NCBI GenBank assembly: GCA_947044365.1 | Contig: OX345642.1 | Coordinates: 1,585,001 to 1,649,000, forward strand | Length of the DNA stretch: 64,000 nucleotides | Source of the DNA: Petrosia ficiformis | Taxonomy: Eukaryota > Porifera > Demospongiae > Haplosclerida > Petrosiidae | Direction of reading: 5' to 3' | In this document: positions 1 through 12,120 of the stretch, piece by piece | How the letters are laid out: every line of letters begins with the position of its first letter | Numbering within the stretch: position 1 is the first letter of the stretch | Made by a program: the position numbers and the translations under genes | The notes under the pieces: model-generated | The model's input: only the letters and a program-made list of their open reading frames with translations | What the model was told of the DNA's origin: nothing | Database searches by the model: none

Positions 1-70
1 ATTGAATAAGTAAAGAAAATGATATTAGAATTGATGTTCAGATGTCGTACTGAGTCAATATTGCAAAACA

Positions 71-3000
71 CTAATTATTATCTATATGAGTTAGTCTTTT
101 TCCGCTACCAAAACACGTGTATACAAGAAATCCCGAGAAACACACACATGCAATCATTGTAAAAACCAAACTCCAGTTTCCAGTTGTGTGTAGTATGTGT
201 CCAATGAATGATACTCCTATTATACCTGAGAGAAATGAGAAGTATAATGATACATAAAGTATGTAAGTTTTCGCATAGCATAATAATTGAGAATTAAAGA
301 TAGTAGGACTTTGACATTAAATTAAATGTATACTGTATACTAACAAACCTGCTACAGAACATCCAGTATTCATCATACCATATAATATACCACTATATGA
401 TGGAGCTAGGTCAGTAGAGTTTATAGAACTACCTATTGTCTCAAAACCGCGAAGAAGAAAAGCCATGTTCATGAGCAGTAGTGACAAATAAAAATGATCA
501 CTGGTTGTACCAACTACAGACAGAATCAGTAATGCAATAGCAGCTCCAACATGTGATACTGCCTCTCCAAATTTTCTGGTAGTAGTTACACTGACACCTG
601 AAGAAAAACAAATTGTGTATTACATACTCAAGATTAGCCTCATGCCCAGGCTCTTGAGTTTGGATATGAGGCTAGTTACACTGACACCTGAAGAAAAATA
701 ATTGTGTATTACATACTCAAGATTAGCCTCATACCCAGGCTCTTGAGTTTGGATATGAGGCTAGTTCAAGATGACATTGATAATTATTATATAGCACATT
801 CATTAATGAATGTACATAGTTCAATGTTCTGAAATATTGACAATCCATTGATGGAAGACCGAGGTGTAGTGTGTGATTTTTCTTGCTATAGCAAGTCTCT
901 ATAGTCAACAGAGTAGAAAGCTTGAGATCTTATTGAGAAATTACATACATACATACATACATACAAGCATATATACATAGTTACGACAACAGTCATACAC
1001 ACACCAGAGCTATTGCAACACATTACTATGAAATGGTAATTACTTTTACTATTGATAACTCATTTCATCACATACCATTTTGAATCATTTTGTTTGCAAT
1101 CCATCCACTTAATATATTTGAAACTAGTTGTATTAGCCAAGGTGATATGTTATACAACCACGCCTAAAAAAGAATGAAATAAATCTTTGAAACATCAAAA
1201 CTACACGTCAATTACAGTATCAAGATTCATACATAATTTTTAGTGGAGGGTAATGTAAGCACTAATGTACTATTGTAGGGGAGTCTTTGAGTATCCTTCC
1301 CCCAAAGAAATAGAGACTCCTTCTGGTGATAGTTGAGTTTGGACAGTTCAGTTTAGTGTTGTTTTAGTATGACAATAATATAGTAAGATAGCTTTCTCGT
1401 TAGAGTTGATTTAACTAAAATAATATTAGGCTTACCAAATTTTTCTCCAGTTTGTTAACTATAACAAAAACCACTTTTAGTAAGTGATTGCAATTTTTAA
1501 TTAACTAAACTATAACTAAATCATTGGTAGTAAGTTCTACTAACCAACAACTTAATCTAGATGAGAGTGAAAGGATTTGGGCATGCTGTGTAGGGGGTTT
1601 GGTATGATCATACATAGAAATGAAATATGACCATAATGGTATTTAGTGGTAGTGACTCTAAGCTGATGCAGACCCACATTTATGATATTAAATAATAACT
1701 AAATTACAGGTCTACTTCAGCATACTGTAACTATAACACTAAGACAACTATTACTGAACAGTTAATACAAGGATTGTCATTAGTCAGTTTCATAACAATT
1801 TCATACTTTGTCTTGCATCTCAGGGAATGTTTCATGAAAGTATGTTGGAGCCCATGCCATGATATTGTGATTGAAGAATGCCTGACCGAAATGTGAATAA
1901 AACATAGCGCTATCAGAAAGAAGATAAGAGGATAAATAGAGGTGGAGAAAGAATGTTAAAACAAAGGAATCAAGAAGGGAGATATAATTATGCTGTGTTG
2001 CTTTAGTTTGACAAATTTGAGTTTCTCGCAATTTTAATTATATTTATAGTTGCTAAAAGGGGTTTTAGTTTTAGTTAACTAACTAAAAGTGCCCATTATT
2101 GGCCAATTTTCTAAAAATATAGTTATTAAAGTAGACCTGTAATTTAGATATAGTTAAGTCAACTAAAAGAGGGTTTAGTTATAGTTAACTAAAACAACAC
2201 TAGACAATAAAGCTGAAAAAACATTTTCAATAAAAAGGAAACAAGATATATTATGTCAAATCCCAAAAAGTATGTGAACAAAGTTGGATGGTACTAAACA
2301 TGATATGTATAATCTAAGTCAAGTGTGTTCTTACTCACAGCACAGGAGCTTGTCTGAGTAATAACTTCCAAGGTACATCAACACAAGTTGGTGTAGGTTT
2401 CTCTATATTCACATTAATAGTTTTGTGTTCTTTACTATCACCATTCAACAATATGTAGTGCATTTTCTGTTTTCGTTTCCTAGACAACCATCTTATTGAT
2501 AATGTCCATGCTAAACCTGATAAACCGATAGTTAAAAATACATACTCCCAACCATTGTGGAAAAGGAAGGCGTAACCAAGAAGTCCACTTAGTACTGATC
2601 TAGTGTAGATGTTAAACATAAAGATAAAGCATGACATAATTGTGACTTAATTCCACACTTTCGCACAAAATAATCTTGATCAAATGCTTACCTTTAATCC
2701 CTTTTCATTCCATCTTTTTGCATAGGAAGTCAATGAAATTCAATATCTACAAAAATTAATAATAGTTGCTTCTGGATCCCTAAGTTCATTGACTTGCTAT
2801 ATAAAATGGCGGAATTGCGAGTCACCAAAATTATTTTGCAGGAAAGTGTTCTTTTCGTAAATTAGGTCACAATTATGCACAACATACAATGTAATAATAA
2901 CCTCTCATGACATGATCACATGAGTGGTCCAACAAGATGCCAAAGATATCATATTTAACATTTGCATTCAATAATTGTTAGAAATCTTGCTTCCCATCTA

Positions 3001-4344
3001 AATTAAGGCACGGAAGTAGTTTGTGTGTCATGATCAGTGCAATTAATCGACTATGTCATGTGACAAAATAATTGTGACATGTGACTTTCATGTTGCAAAT
3101 CACTAGTAATGTTATCATGAAATTTAGGGCTAACCCAAAATTAGTTCCAGAATTTACTATTGAATATAAAAAGCTTCTTTTTTCTTGAATTATTCTTGAT
3201 GACACAATGCTTATTATTGCAGGAAAGAAAAGACCTAGAAGAAACGGCAAGTGAGGAAATAACAGGATAAAAGACCACACAATATGGCTACTGTTATAAT
3301 ATGTGACCAAGCAAGCAAAAAGGGGTTTTACTTCTTTACCAAAATGGTTTGTCATTTTTCTTAGATAAACATTAATTTCTTGAATACAACTAGTTGCCCC
3401 ACCTAGATACCAACTTTTGTTGGCTTCTTGAAAAGGATGGCTGAAAAATGAGCAGTTGATTTTGTAAAAATTGTAAAAGATCCCTTTTTGTGCTTAGCCA
3501 CATAATACATGTTGCCTAATACTTACCTTGACATATACCATTTATAAAGTTTGCTAAAATTACTAAATGATTTGAAATGCTAGCAAATATAGTAATTGAT
3601 AAGATAGCTAATGACCATCCAAATCCAGACACACAGAGTACCACTTCTCCTCCATGTTTGTCAGCTAACTGGCCACCTATTATTTGAGTCATTATGTAGC
3701 CCCAAAAGAAAGATGATAAAATCACACCCTAAGTGGAGTAAGACGAGTAGATAGTTAAATTCTGTTTGCAAAAATCTGATATTTCAATTATCTTGGATAA
3801 CTATCTTATGCTACAAGTACATGGTGATATTTAGCTATAGTTAAGTACTCTGCACACTTTTACTCTTCGACTATGCAGTATATACATGCCCAGCAACTCT
3901 GCAGAAAGACAATAGGGTCTGGGGACATGAGTATAATATTGTTAAATGGCCAACATACATGAAAAATTTAATATAGTTATGAAAGTTATAATGAAACCCC
4001 ATTGTGAATATCATCACATGCTTCCTGCAATCTGATTGGACTGCAACTATAACCCTCCCAGTGGCTGACTACGCTAGACTAATTTCTGACCCCTTTATGA
4101 AAATGAGGGTCTGGCTAACGCTCTAGGTATATATTGATTAATAACTTACACTTATTCTTTTATCCCATTCAAACTCGTAAGACATTTCAACCACTGTGAC
4201 TGGAAGTGCCCCGCGTCCTGCATACACTAACAAACCTCCCAGGAATAACACAGAGACCCAGACTCGTTGTTCACCATCTGTCCATCGTGATGGTTGACCC
4301 AAACTTACTCCACTTGATTTAGAATGTGAACGAGGACTGTCCAT
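71..4344 (-). CDS. SLC17A9: SLC17A9-like vesicular nucleotide transporter, 8 exons
   Basis: Major facilitator superfamily, SLC17 branch. The closest family I recognise is SLC17A9 (VNUT), which loads ATP and other nucleotides into secretory vesicles. Exons, read on the minus strand: 4344-4150, 3728-3527, 3234-3135, 2599-2339, 1909-1807, 1163-1076, 597-349, 225-71. They sum to 1353 nt, giving 450 residues, close to the human length of about 436. Exon 2 carries the SSFFWGYIMTQIIGGQLADK stretch between the first helices, exon 4 the GWEYVF helix, exon 5 WAPTYFHETFP, and exon 7 TDLAPSYSGILYG, all in the order expected for SLC17A9. Every junction has GT-AG and the phases match. The start is the first Met of exon 1, ahead of a hydrophilic N-terminal tail. 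It is divergent from the OTUD6 gene. Exon 7's acceptor is duplicated (separate entry). Another SLC17 paralogue is possible, but the family is secure. Confidence 0.92.
583..765. repeat. Tandem duplication of about 90 bp across the exon 7 acceptor of SLC17A9
   Basis: A segment starting at the 5' end of exon 7 (minus strand) and running upstream into the intron occurs twice, head to tail. The boundary of the repeat keeps the CAG acceptor plus about 15 exon bases. The second copy at about 672-765 is therefore a decoy 3' splice junction lying upstream of the real one. Confidence 0.85.
1351..2207. repeat. MITE family B ends flanking SLC17A9 exon 5
   Basis: The left edge reads TAGTGTTGTTTTAGT and the right edge reads ACTAAAACAACACTA, a terminal inverted repeat also present in the complete copy at 35697-35914. 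Between them lie internal TTAGTTAACTAA-type motifs and, unexpectedly, host exon 5 (1909-1807). This may be two diverged MITEs, one on each side of the exon, or one older composite element; I cannot tell which. Confidence 0.55.
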
Positions 4345-4714
4345 TCTTGGTTTTGTGCATTAAATAGAATTTTAATGCCACGCCCCCCATACTCGTCACG
4401 GCCGCATTTTACCAATTCATAACAATGATAAGTAAATATTTGAATATCTTTGCTGTGTACTGAATTTCTTGGATATTCTTATCAGTATTTTTTGTTTTCA
4501 AAAGTAAAATGTTTGGGGTATATAGTCCATTTTGTTTTAATTAAAGAAAATAATTAAAAGTACGCCGCCCGCCATCATAACCCCGCCGCGCCCCTGCGTA
4601 CGACAACGTTTTTTTTATCGCGCGCTATGGTATAAACTCCACCTATTGTCACACCTAGTACTATAGTACTGGACCTGGCACATCCTAGTATATGGTAGTA
4701 CTGCTGTGTAAATT
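4345..4714. promoter_or_regulatory. Divergent promoter region of SLC17A9 and OTUD6
   Basis: Only 370 bp separate the two start codons. Around 4558-4635 the sequence becomes clearly GC- and CpG-rich compared with the surrounding AT-rich DNA, as expected for a shared promoter. No TATA box is obvious at a fixed distance from either gene. The role is inferred from position and composition. Confidence 0.6.
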
Positions 4715-6217
4715 ATGGCTGAAGCTTTGGAAGGACAAATAGATGAAGATATTCATTCCAAGCGCAAGAAAGAACTTAAAGATTTGAGAGGTATACATAA
4801 TAATTCAATTAAATATTTGTAATTGGAATTTATTTCAAAGCTAAAATTCAGTCGATAAAGAAATCTGTACCAAAAGGTGACAGGAAAAAGAAGAAAGAAG
4901 TTGCTGTAGAGATTGCTTATCTGGAAAAAAAAATTCTAGAAATATGTGAGTCAAATTCGCAATTAGTTTCCACTAGTGAGGATAAATTAGAAGACAATAT
5001 CATTGAGGGTATGGTTGGTATTGACCTTCATGACAATAATGATAATAGCGAAAAAACATCCCACAAACCTTCGAAAGCTCAAAGAAGAAGAGTGAGTACA
5101 AGTCTTTCTAACATGGCTATTCTTGTCATTTTGCCACAAATTATTTACAGGAAAAAAAAGCCAAATTGGAAAGAGAGAGAGAGGATCGTATTACTCAGGG
5201 AGCTGTTAAGGAGGAAGATACGATGGGACATCAAGAAAGAAGTAAATTCCTGTCGTTATTAGAACCATTAAGACTTTCCATAAAAGACATAAATCCAGAT
5301 GGAAATTGGTAAGGTGGTTGGTGGAATGGAATGATTCATATGTTCTTTCTCAGTTTGTATGCAGCAATCAGTGACCAGTTATCAGAGAAAATCAATACAC
5401 AAGTTAGTAGATTATAAAACCAAGTTATTATTGTGTGTGTGTATGACCAGGTATCAGTTCAGGAACTAAGGAAAAAATGTGCCAGCTACATTCGATCTCA
5501 TACTGATGAATTTTCACCATTTATAGCTGACCCAGATACTGGAGAGATATGTACACCGGGTGAGACATTAGTCACAGTATTTCATACTCGGGTTCATAAT
5601 AAACTTTATCATGTCATGAGTGGCAAAGATTGGTAGGTTGTGTTGCGCTTTCTGGAAACCAGCTACAATCATGTGTAACTAGTATGTTATTCAACTGTAC
5701 TTAAGAACTCAAGGGTTTAAACATTTTCCTTGCAGGAAAGTAATAGATGCTACGCCAGTGTTATTGTTATGTATAGTATTTTGTCACACCCATTTCCATT
5801 TTGTTTTATGTACTATCACATAATGACACAGTCCAATACATTTATAATGTCAATTTTGTCCAACAGAAGAGTTTGAGCAATACTGTAGTAACATTGAAGA
5901 CCCTGCTATTTGGGGTGGACAAATTGAGGTATTTTATTGTATGTAATTGCCTACTTACAATTGTTTTATTTTTTTAATATATATTTTTTAGCTTGTGGCA
6001 CTATCACATATCTATCAAGTACCTATTACTGTTTATCAAGCCAGCAGTCCTCCTTTTCTTATCGGAGATAGAGAATATGCAAATAACAAAATGCTTCACA
6101 TTTCGTTAGTGATATTACATGCTATGTTATTAAATAATGTTATTTTATGTTTTATTTAGGTACCACCAACATGAATACAGTTTAGGAAATCATTACAATT
6201 CAGTTGTATCAATGTAA
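4715..6217 (+). CDS. OTUD6B: OTUD6-type OTU-domain deubiquitinase, 8 exons
   Basis: Cysteine protease that removes ubiquitin; human OTUD6B is linked to proteasome and translation control. Exons: 4715-4790, 4841-5091, 5151-5308, 5354-5402, 5451-5559, 5867-5928, 5992-6104, 6160-6217. They sum to 876 nt, 291 residues, against about 293 in human OTUD6B. The N-terminal half is a charged, probably coiled region with the family signature KAQRRREKKAKLE. The OTU domain follows, with the catalytic block DGNCLYAAI (Asp159, Cys162) and HYNSV near the end (His284). The Cys162 codon is split by intron 3 (TG|T). The motif CTPEEFEQYC and WGGQIELVALSHI also match. It ends only 145 bp before the Rab gene, same strand. 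OTUD6A/B cannot be separated here because one animal gene usually represents both. Confidence 0.95.
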
Positions 6218-6361
6218 TAATTTTTTAAGTAACAACTAGCGCTGCTACCGGTAAGACCAGCTCTCTCGCGCGTGCGCATGCGTACTCTGTTGCCGAACAA
6301 AATTATTATAATGATAGGCGGGGTTTTAATTAAGTTTTCATATTCATCAAGTTGATAAGAG
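6218..6361 (+). promoter_or_regulatory. Short promoter region of the Rab gene with NRF-1-like palindrome
   Basis: The whole gap between the OTUD6 stop and the Rab start is 144 bp. It contains a CpG-rich patch with TGCGCATGCGTA at 6273-6284, which fits the NRF-1/alpha-Pal consensus YGCGCAYGCGCR except near its end. NRF-1 sites are common in animal housekeeping promoters. Function here is inferred. Confidence 0.5.
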
Positions 6362-7924
6362 ATGACAGTGAGAGAGGTGAAAGTTTGTTTACTTGGGGTG
6401 AGTGATAAATACTTGGTTTAACACAGTTAATAAAATTCAGAACCATACTTCTAAATATAGTGTAATTTTAAATTTGTCTGGTTGATTGATTTGTTCATTC
6501 ACCTTGCTGATTGGCTAGCAGTAATCAATGACAGACCTGCTCTTGTCCATTGATTAATGAATATTAGAAGGATCAGTGAACTACTCTGTTCAATAAAGAG
6601 GGAATGTCTGTTCCAACTGTTTTAGCATTAAAATTGGGTAGCCAAATTTAATTGTAAGCTGGAGCCGCTTTTGATTACATATTTTCCTTGATGTCTATGC
6701 AATTATTGATGGACAGTCCAGCTCAGTAAATTAGAATCCCAAGGCCTGTGTATATTTTTATACAGGAATATTGCAATGACTCGGTGTTTATGTATTCACA
6801 CTAATTGTGAACAAGTAAGAAACATTAGTTTATATTATAGACTCAATACAGACTGATTATCCAAAAACTAATAATTTAGAGACATTAAAGATTTGGACTT
6901 TTGAGTCCAAAGTGTAATTATTGTTGAATGCAATGTAAACTGACTTGATACACATAACCCATACTGTGGGCACATAGGTATTTAATTAATGTGGCAAGAT
7001 CTGTGGCTATTTAAATGTATATATTGACAGTATGTGAAGTTTATATGTTGTGCTGTGTACTCTACATAGGACATTGGTGACTTGATACACATAACCCATA
7101 CTGTGGGCACATAGGTATTTAATTAATGTGGCAAGATCTGTGGCTATTTAAATGTATATATTGACTGTATGTGAAGTTTATATGTTGTGCTGTGTACTCT
7201 ACATAGGACATTGGTGTGGGGAAAACAAGTCTAGTTGGGAGATTTGTACACGATACATTTAGTCAGAACATAACAACAACACTTGGGTGAGTTATTAATT
7301 ATATCTATCATTTATGGTATATAATTATATTAGTGTTGTAAAAGTAATGACATTTTAGTTATAGTCACAAGATCTGCTGATAATTTTACATGTAGTTATA
7401 TATATTATCAGTACTTTTTGTTATAGTTTTTAAAATTCTAATTTGTACTCTTTCACTTTGTCGTTCTTAACTACTAGCATATTCATGCCTAAAAACTAAT
7501 CGGTTGTTTCAACTAATTTGATTGGCTGTACCATCATGTTTCTAATGGAAAATTGTTTTTACTTTCTGTTGTAACCATATGTTGTTAGATGTACTTCCAT
7601 TATGAACATAATTTTTGTGGATGCCAAGTTTCCTTCCTCCCTACCTTCTCAGTTTACTGGGAAATTATAATTTGCATTTACTTCCAATAAAGTAGACCAC
7701 ACCTCAGGCAGCAGATCGCCCTACTGCTTCAGACTCTGTTGGGTATGATCCTGTAATTATTTATTTATTAAAGCTTATGAGATGAAATTTTTCTTATCAC
7801 ACTTCATGTGTAGACTATGTCTATACCTACACTCCTTGATCTCATCCCATGTGGTTAAGTGCTTTGACTATTGATCAAAAGTTAAGGCCATAATTTGTGT
7901 CAGAGCTGCCTGTACTGTTTACAG

Positions 7925-7964
<40 letters not shown>

Positions 7965-10935
7965 TTCTCTCTCTCTCTCTCTCTCTCGCTCTCTTTTGAG
8001 TGCAGTAGTTGCATGTCATGGTATGGCTAACCTCATACATAGTCAGTTAACTTGGTGTGTATTTAGCAGATGTTGGTGTGCCCAAAGATTATTCAACCAC
8101 CTTTAATTAAAGGGGTTCAGCCCCTGTCATCATCTGTTGATCAAAACATTGGCTGAAATAACATCTTAAAATAACCATCCTGTTGGGACAGCCCCAGGGA
8201 TGTCTTGCTAAATTATAATCTTATTTTCAGAGCATCTTTTATGTCCAAGACGTTAACAGTTGACACAACAACAATTAAGTTTCAAATATGGGACACAGCT
8301 GGACAAGAAAGAGTGAGTTTAACATGTATTGAGTTTAATAATTCTAAATTCTCTCTTTGTCAGTATCGGTCACTTTTACCAATGTACTACAGAAATGCAG
8401 CTGCAGCTGTTGTTGTATATGACATTACTAATGAGGTAAGTATCATGTGATGACAAATTCATTTGGTTAGCAGTTTATACAGCAAACTATATAGGACAGT
8501 AATTGCTGTCAGATTTTATCAGGTGATATACTGAATAGCTCAATCTTTCAGAAGATTCATTTACTCTATTATTCATACAAAAAGACTAACATGAGAACAA
8601 GATTGGTTTTGGTTACACATTATCATGCACAAACTGTCTATTCAGACCACAGGTACATCATCAGATCATAAATCAAAAGTGAAAGATTACATATAAACAG
8701 TCGAACAAATACTAATCTTGTTTTTCTTTCTTTATTCTCACTATGACAACAAACAAAGTTGATATCACAAGTATCTTTAGTTTAGTAATAATTTGCTAGC
8801 GAACACCTGCAGAAAATCTGCAAACTACACCAGACTAATATATAGTTGCTATTGTTCTAGCCTCTTTATTCATTATTTTATCTTTGCAGTTGTATGACTG
8901 AATCCAGTGGTTTCTATGTAGTAGTGATGTATTCAAAATTCTCTAACTCTTCTCTTTTTTTCTCCTCTTACTCTGAAAATTGAAGGCTCACATCCATTCT
9001 TATTCTTATCATCTTGGTTCTCTAACTTTTGTCATCTTTCTCAACTTTTCCTTTTGCAAAATTGTGTGTGCAGTTTTACCTATCACCATGGTTTCTTGCA
9101 TGTAGTTTGACCTTTGAACTGTGACATATGTTACAAGGACAATTATATATTGATAAAAATGAAAGAGCCTGTAGGGATACAAAACCGTAACAAAATCGGG
9201 ATGGTATCCTAGCAACAAAATTGCACAAACCACTTGGATATAACAGTTCTACATAACTATAGCTAATAGCTATGTAGTAAACATTACCTTACAGCAGCTA
9301 CTTATGTAGGGTTATATAATTATATGGAAGTGGTTAGTGAAGTTGATTCCATGATTTACTAATTATATTCATTGTTTTACACTCTTGTGGTTATACTAAC
9401 TTTATGTGTACTTTAGGGTTCGTTTACAGTGTTACAAGATTGGATAGCAGAGCTTCACAGACTGGGTCCTCCAAATATGGTATTAGCAATAGCAGGAAAT
9501 AAAAGTGATTTAGAGGATAAGAGAGAGGTGAATTACCTTGTTCATGATTGCTATAATCTTAGTGGCAATTTTAGCATGGATTAGAACTGACTTTATTGAA
9601 GTGGCCTTATATACTGAACAGAGAATCAAATAACCCAATGACTTAAGAATAACGACTACATAGCACTTTAATACATGTCAGACATAATTAAACAATAATT
9701 ATACTATAACGAACAATATATATTGAGAATACATTGTGGAGACAGCCATAAGTCTTGTATGGGATATCACAATAATAATGTATTGACAAAAGTACTGAGT
9801 TTGCACACACTCCCAAAGAGCTGTTTGTAATGCTGACACCCGTTGTAGTATCAATGATGATAGAAGGATATCTAACTTGTACTACATTGCTTCCTTACCT
9901 TGATGAAGAAAGCTATTGAAATGCTGGTGGTTTTACCTAGAGAATAAGTACGAGACGAGAGCTTCCCCATGGAGGGAGGTGGGGAGGATCCCAGATCATT
10001 GTACATGTAGCTTTCAGTGTTACAGAGAATGATTACTTAAATTAACTCTTTTTACATCCAAAGTCATTTTGCAGTTGTATTTTTCTCCTTACAGATAAGT
10101 TTTGAACAAGGACAATCTTATGCTACAGAAATGAATGCTATATTTGCAGAAACTAGTGCACTTACTTCTCAAAATGTAGAAGAAGTCTTTGTTGAAATCA
10201 GTAAGAAAATAATCACAAGTCGTGTATGTATTCAAAGCAGATATGTTCAGAAAATGGCCACTTGCTGGACATCATTTCAAGCACTGTATCTCCATATTGA
10301 TGCCTCTCTTGTTAGCTATTCATTGTTTCGCAACAGTACTAGTATGTAAACTAGTACCCACACATATGAATTAGGTGTCATCTCAATGTTGAGTAATTTG
10401 GTACATATCATAGAGTCATTCATGTTCATAACTGTAGTTTGAAGGACCAACAATATTTTTACCTTCACCATTTTCATATACAGTACCTAAGTTTACATAC
10501 TATCACTGTACTTTGAATGTACTACATGTTACACAGTATTACACCTTAGTACTATGCTATCATATACAAATGTAAAATACTATGATTACAGTACAGAGGT
10601 GCAGTTGACTATCACCATTATTAAAGTGTAGCTCCCATTATAGTATGTACTGTAGTTGTCCTTCCTGTTATTTTTTGTGTGTAAAATTTCAACTCTGAGT
10701 TACAGTATAATCATGTATTAATTAACCTTATGATATTAAACTGTGCACTATAGTACATATGAAGTCATTGCATCCTAATTTTAAAGTCATATAAATTTTT
10801 TTATAATACTGATACTCTTTCCATATTTCAGCACGGAAACTTCCCTTGGATTCCCTTAACAATCTACCATCAGGAGCATCTTTACTACGACACCCGAACC
10901 CACCCCCAAAATCCAGTACATGTTGTGATAGATAA
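6362..10935 (+). CDS. RAB22A: Rab22/Rab31-type small GTPase, 7 exons
   Basis: Rab GTPase of the Rab5-related Rab22/31 group, which acts on early endosomes. Exons: 6362-6397, 7207-7286, 8231-8312, 8364-8435, 9417-9527, 10095-10221, 10832-10935. They total 612 nt, 203 residues (human Rab22A about 194). Visible motifs: P-loop GDIGVGKTS (residues 12-20), switch [10 protein letters not shown] with Gln64, NKSD at 118-121, ETSA at 146-149, and the Rab22-like stretch [13 protein letters not shown]. The C-terminal NLPSG matches Rab22. The protein ends in CCDR, a CCXX-type double-geranylgeranyl signal like that of Rab5. The exon 6 donor was set so that the last exon reads into this motif; using the base-two-later donor loses the cysteines. 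Intron 1 has a duplicated acceptor (separate entry). Confidence 0.93.
6942..7215. repeat. 137-bp tandem duplication across the Rab exon 2 acceptor
   Basis: Two near-identical copies, 6942-7078 and 7079-7215. Each ends with the acceptor TCTACATAG followed by the first nine bases of exon 2 (GACATTGGT). The upstream copy is a complete decoy 3' splice site that would run into TGA soon after if used. Confidence 0.9.
7926..7995. repeat. (CT)n microsatellite in Rab intron 2
   Basis: Nearly pure CT dinucleotides with two interruptions. The surrounding intron 2 (7287-8230) holds nothing else I can support. Confidence 0.95.
8793..9148 (-). repeat. Interspersed repeat family C, copy 1 (Rab intron 4)
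   Basis: About 350 bp that match, as the reverse complement, the segment 26745-27112 in AMFR intron 3. Shared landmarks include the inverted equivalents of GAATCCAGTGGTTT and GTTACAAGGACAATT. No coding capacity is seen, so this is probably a non-autonomous transposon fragment of unknown class. Confidence 0.75.
10430..10800 (-). repeat. Diverged MITE family A copy in Rab intron 6
   Basis: Contains degraded versions of family A landmarks: a low-similarity end near 10440, ACCTTCACCATTTTCATAT, an ATCATGTATTAATTAACCTTATG-like block and AAGTCATTGCATCCTAATTTT near 10780. More diverged than other copies in the window. Confidence 0.55.
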
Positions 10936-11402
10936 GATTTGTTGTATTTTGTTGGTATGTAGTTAATTTAGTCCTTGTGTTCTTGTTTATTTGACGATTA
11001 CTTGATTGGTTTTTTTTTCCTGTAAAATATTTATTAGTTTAAATTATAATTATATAACATTGAAGTCTTTATGTAACTCAAACTTGTCACGTAAATGTAT
11101 CTCTAAAGGTGGAAATACGTATAATTTAAAACAGGTAGTAGGAAGGCCTTCAGAAATGTTGGAAATTGGAATATAGTGATCAAATGTACTTATTCTGCCT
11201 TGTTGTACAGGAAGTCAATGAATTTGCATCCAAATCTGTCATTAGATACAAAATTTTTTACCTTTCAAACAATTTTTAATTGGTCACTGAATAGTATTTT
11301 GTAGAAAAGGTCCCTTTTTGCAAATTTTTCCAGTCACAAATATTAATCTAACTTATACAAACAATATTAACACAGTCACACACCTAATAACACTTACCCA
11401 TA
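10936..11402. other. Intergenic spacer between the Rab and C5orf22-like genes
   Basis: 467 bp of AT-rich DNA between two genes on the same strand. It must hold the Rab 3' UTR and the promoter of the next gene, but I see no distinct motif. Confidence 0.6.
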
Positions 11403-12071
11403 ATGGCTTCAAAACTCTCCTCCCATATTCCAGTCCATATTGTAGAGGATCATAATGAAGCACTGGAACATATATACAGGGCAATAGGCAGCAAGACACT
11501 TACTTTTTCTGATATCTGTATGCTTCATCTAGATTCTCATCCTGACCTTTTATTACCAAATATCCCAGCTGATCTCATTTTTGACAAAGACGTGCTTCTT
11601 GATTCAGTGAGTATTGCTGACTGGATTTTACCAGCTGTCTATGCTGGACATCTTGGTTGTATTGTGTGGATTAAACCACAATGGGCTGACCAAATGCAAG
11701 ATGGAGTCTATAAACTGGGAGTCGGTAAACATCTTGTAAATGGACAGATGAGGTGAATATTTTACATTTGTGACTTGATTTTCAAGCAATTCAAGGGTTC
11801 CTTTTTGTACTACTAGTTAGAACATAATTGCATGTAATTCACCAATAAATATTCAGCAACAACATCAGAACTATCAAGTGTATTTCATAAGCAGAGGCGT
11901 ATACGTACTCATTGTATAGTAATTATAATTACGGCTGCAGATATCAGATACAGTACATGAGACAAATCCACTATTGTCCATGCTGTATGTTTCTATGGTT
12001 GTAGATATTAGATCAAACTGCAGTACTGCTGCGATGATGCTATTCAAGTCATTTGCACAAACAAAAAATTA

Positions 12072-12120
<49 letters not shown>

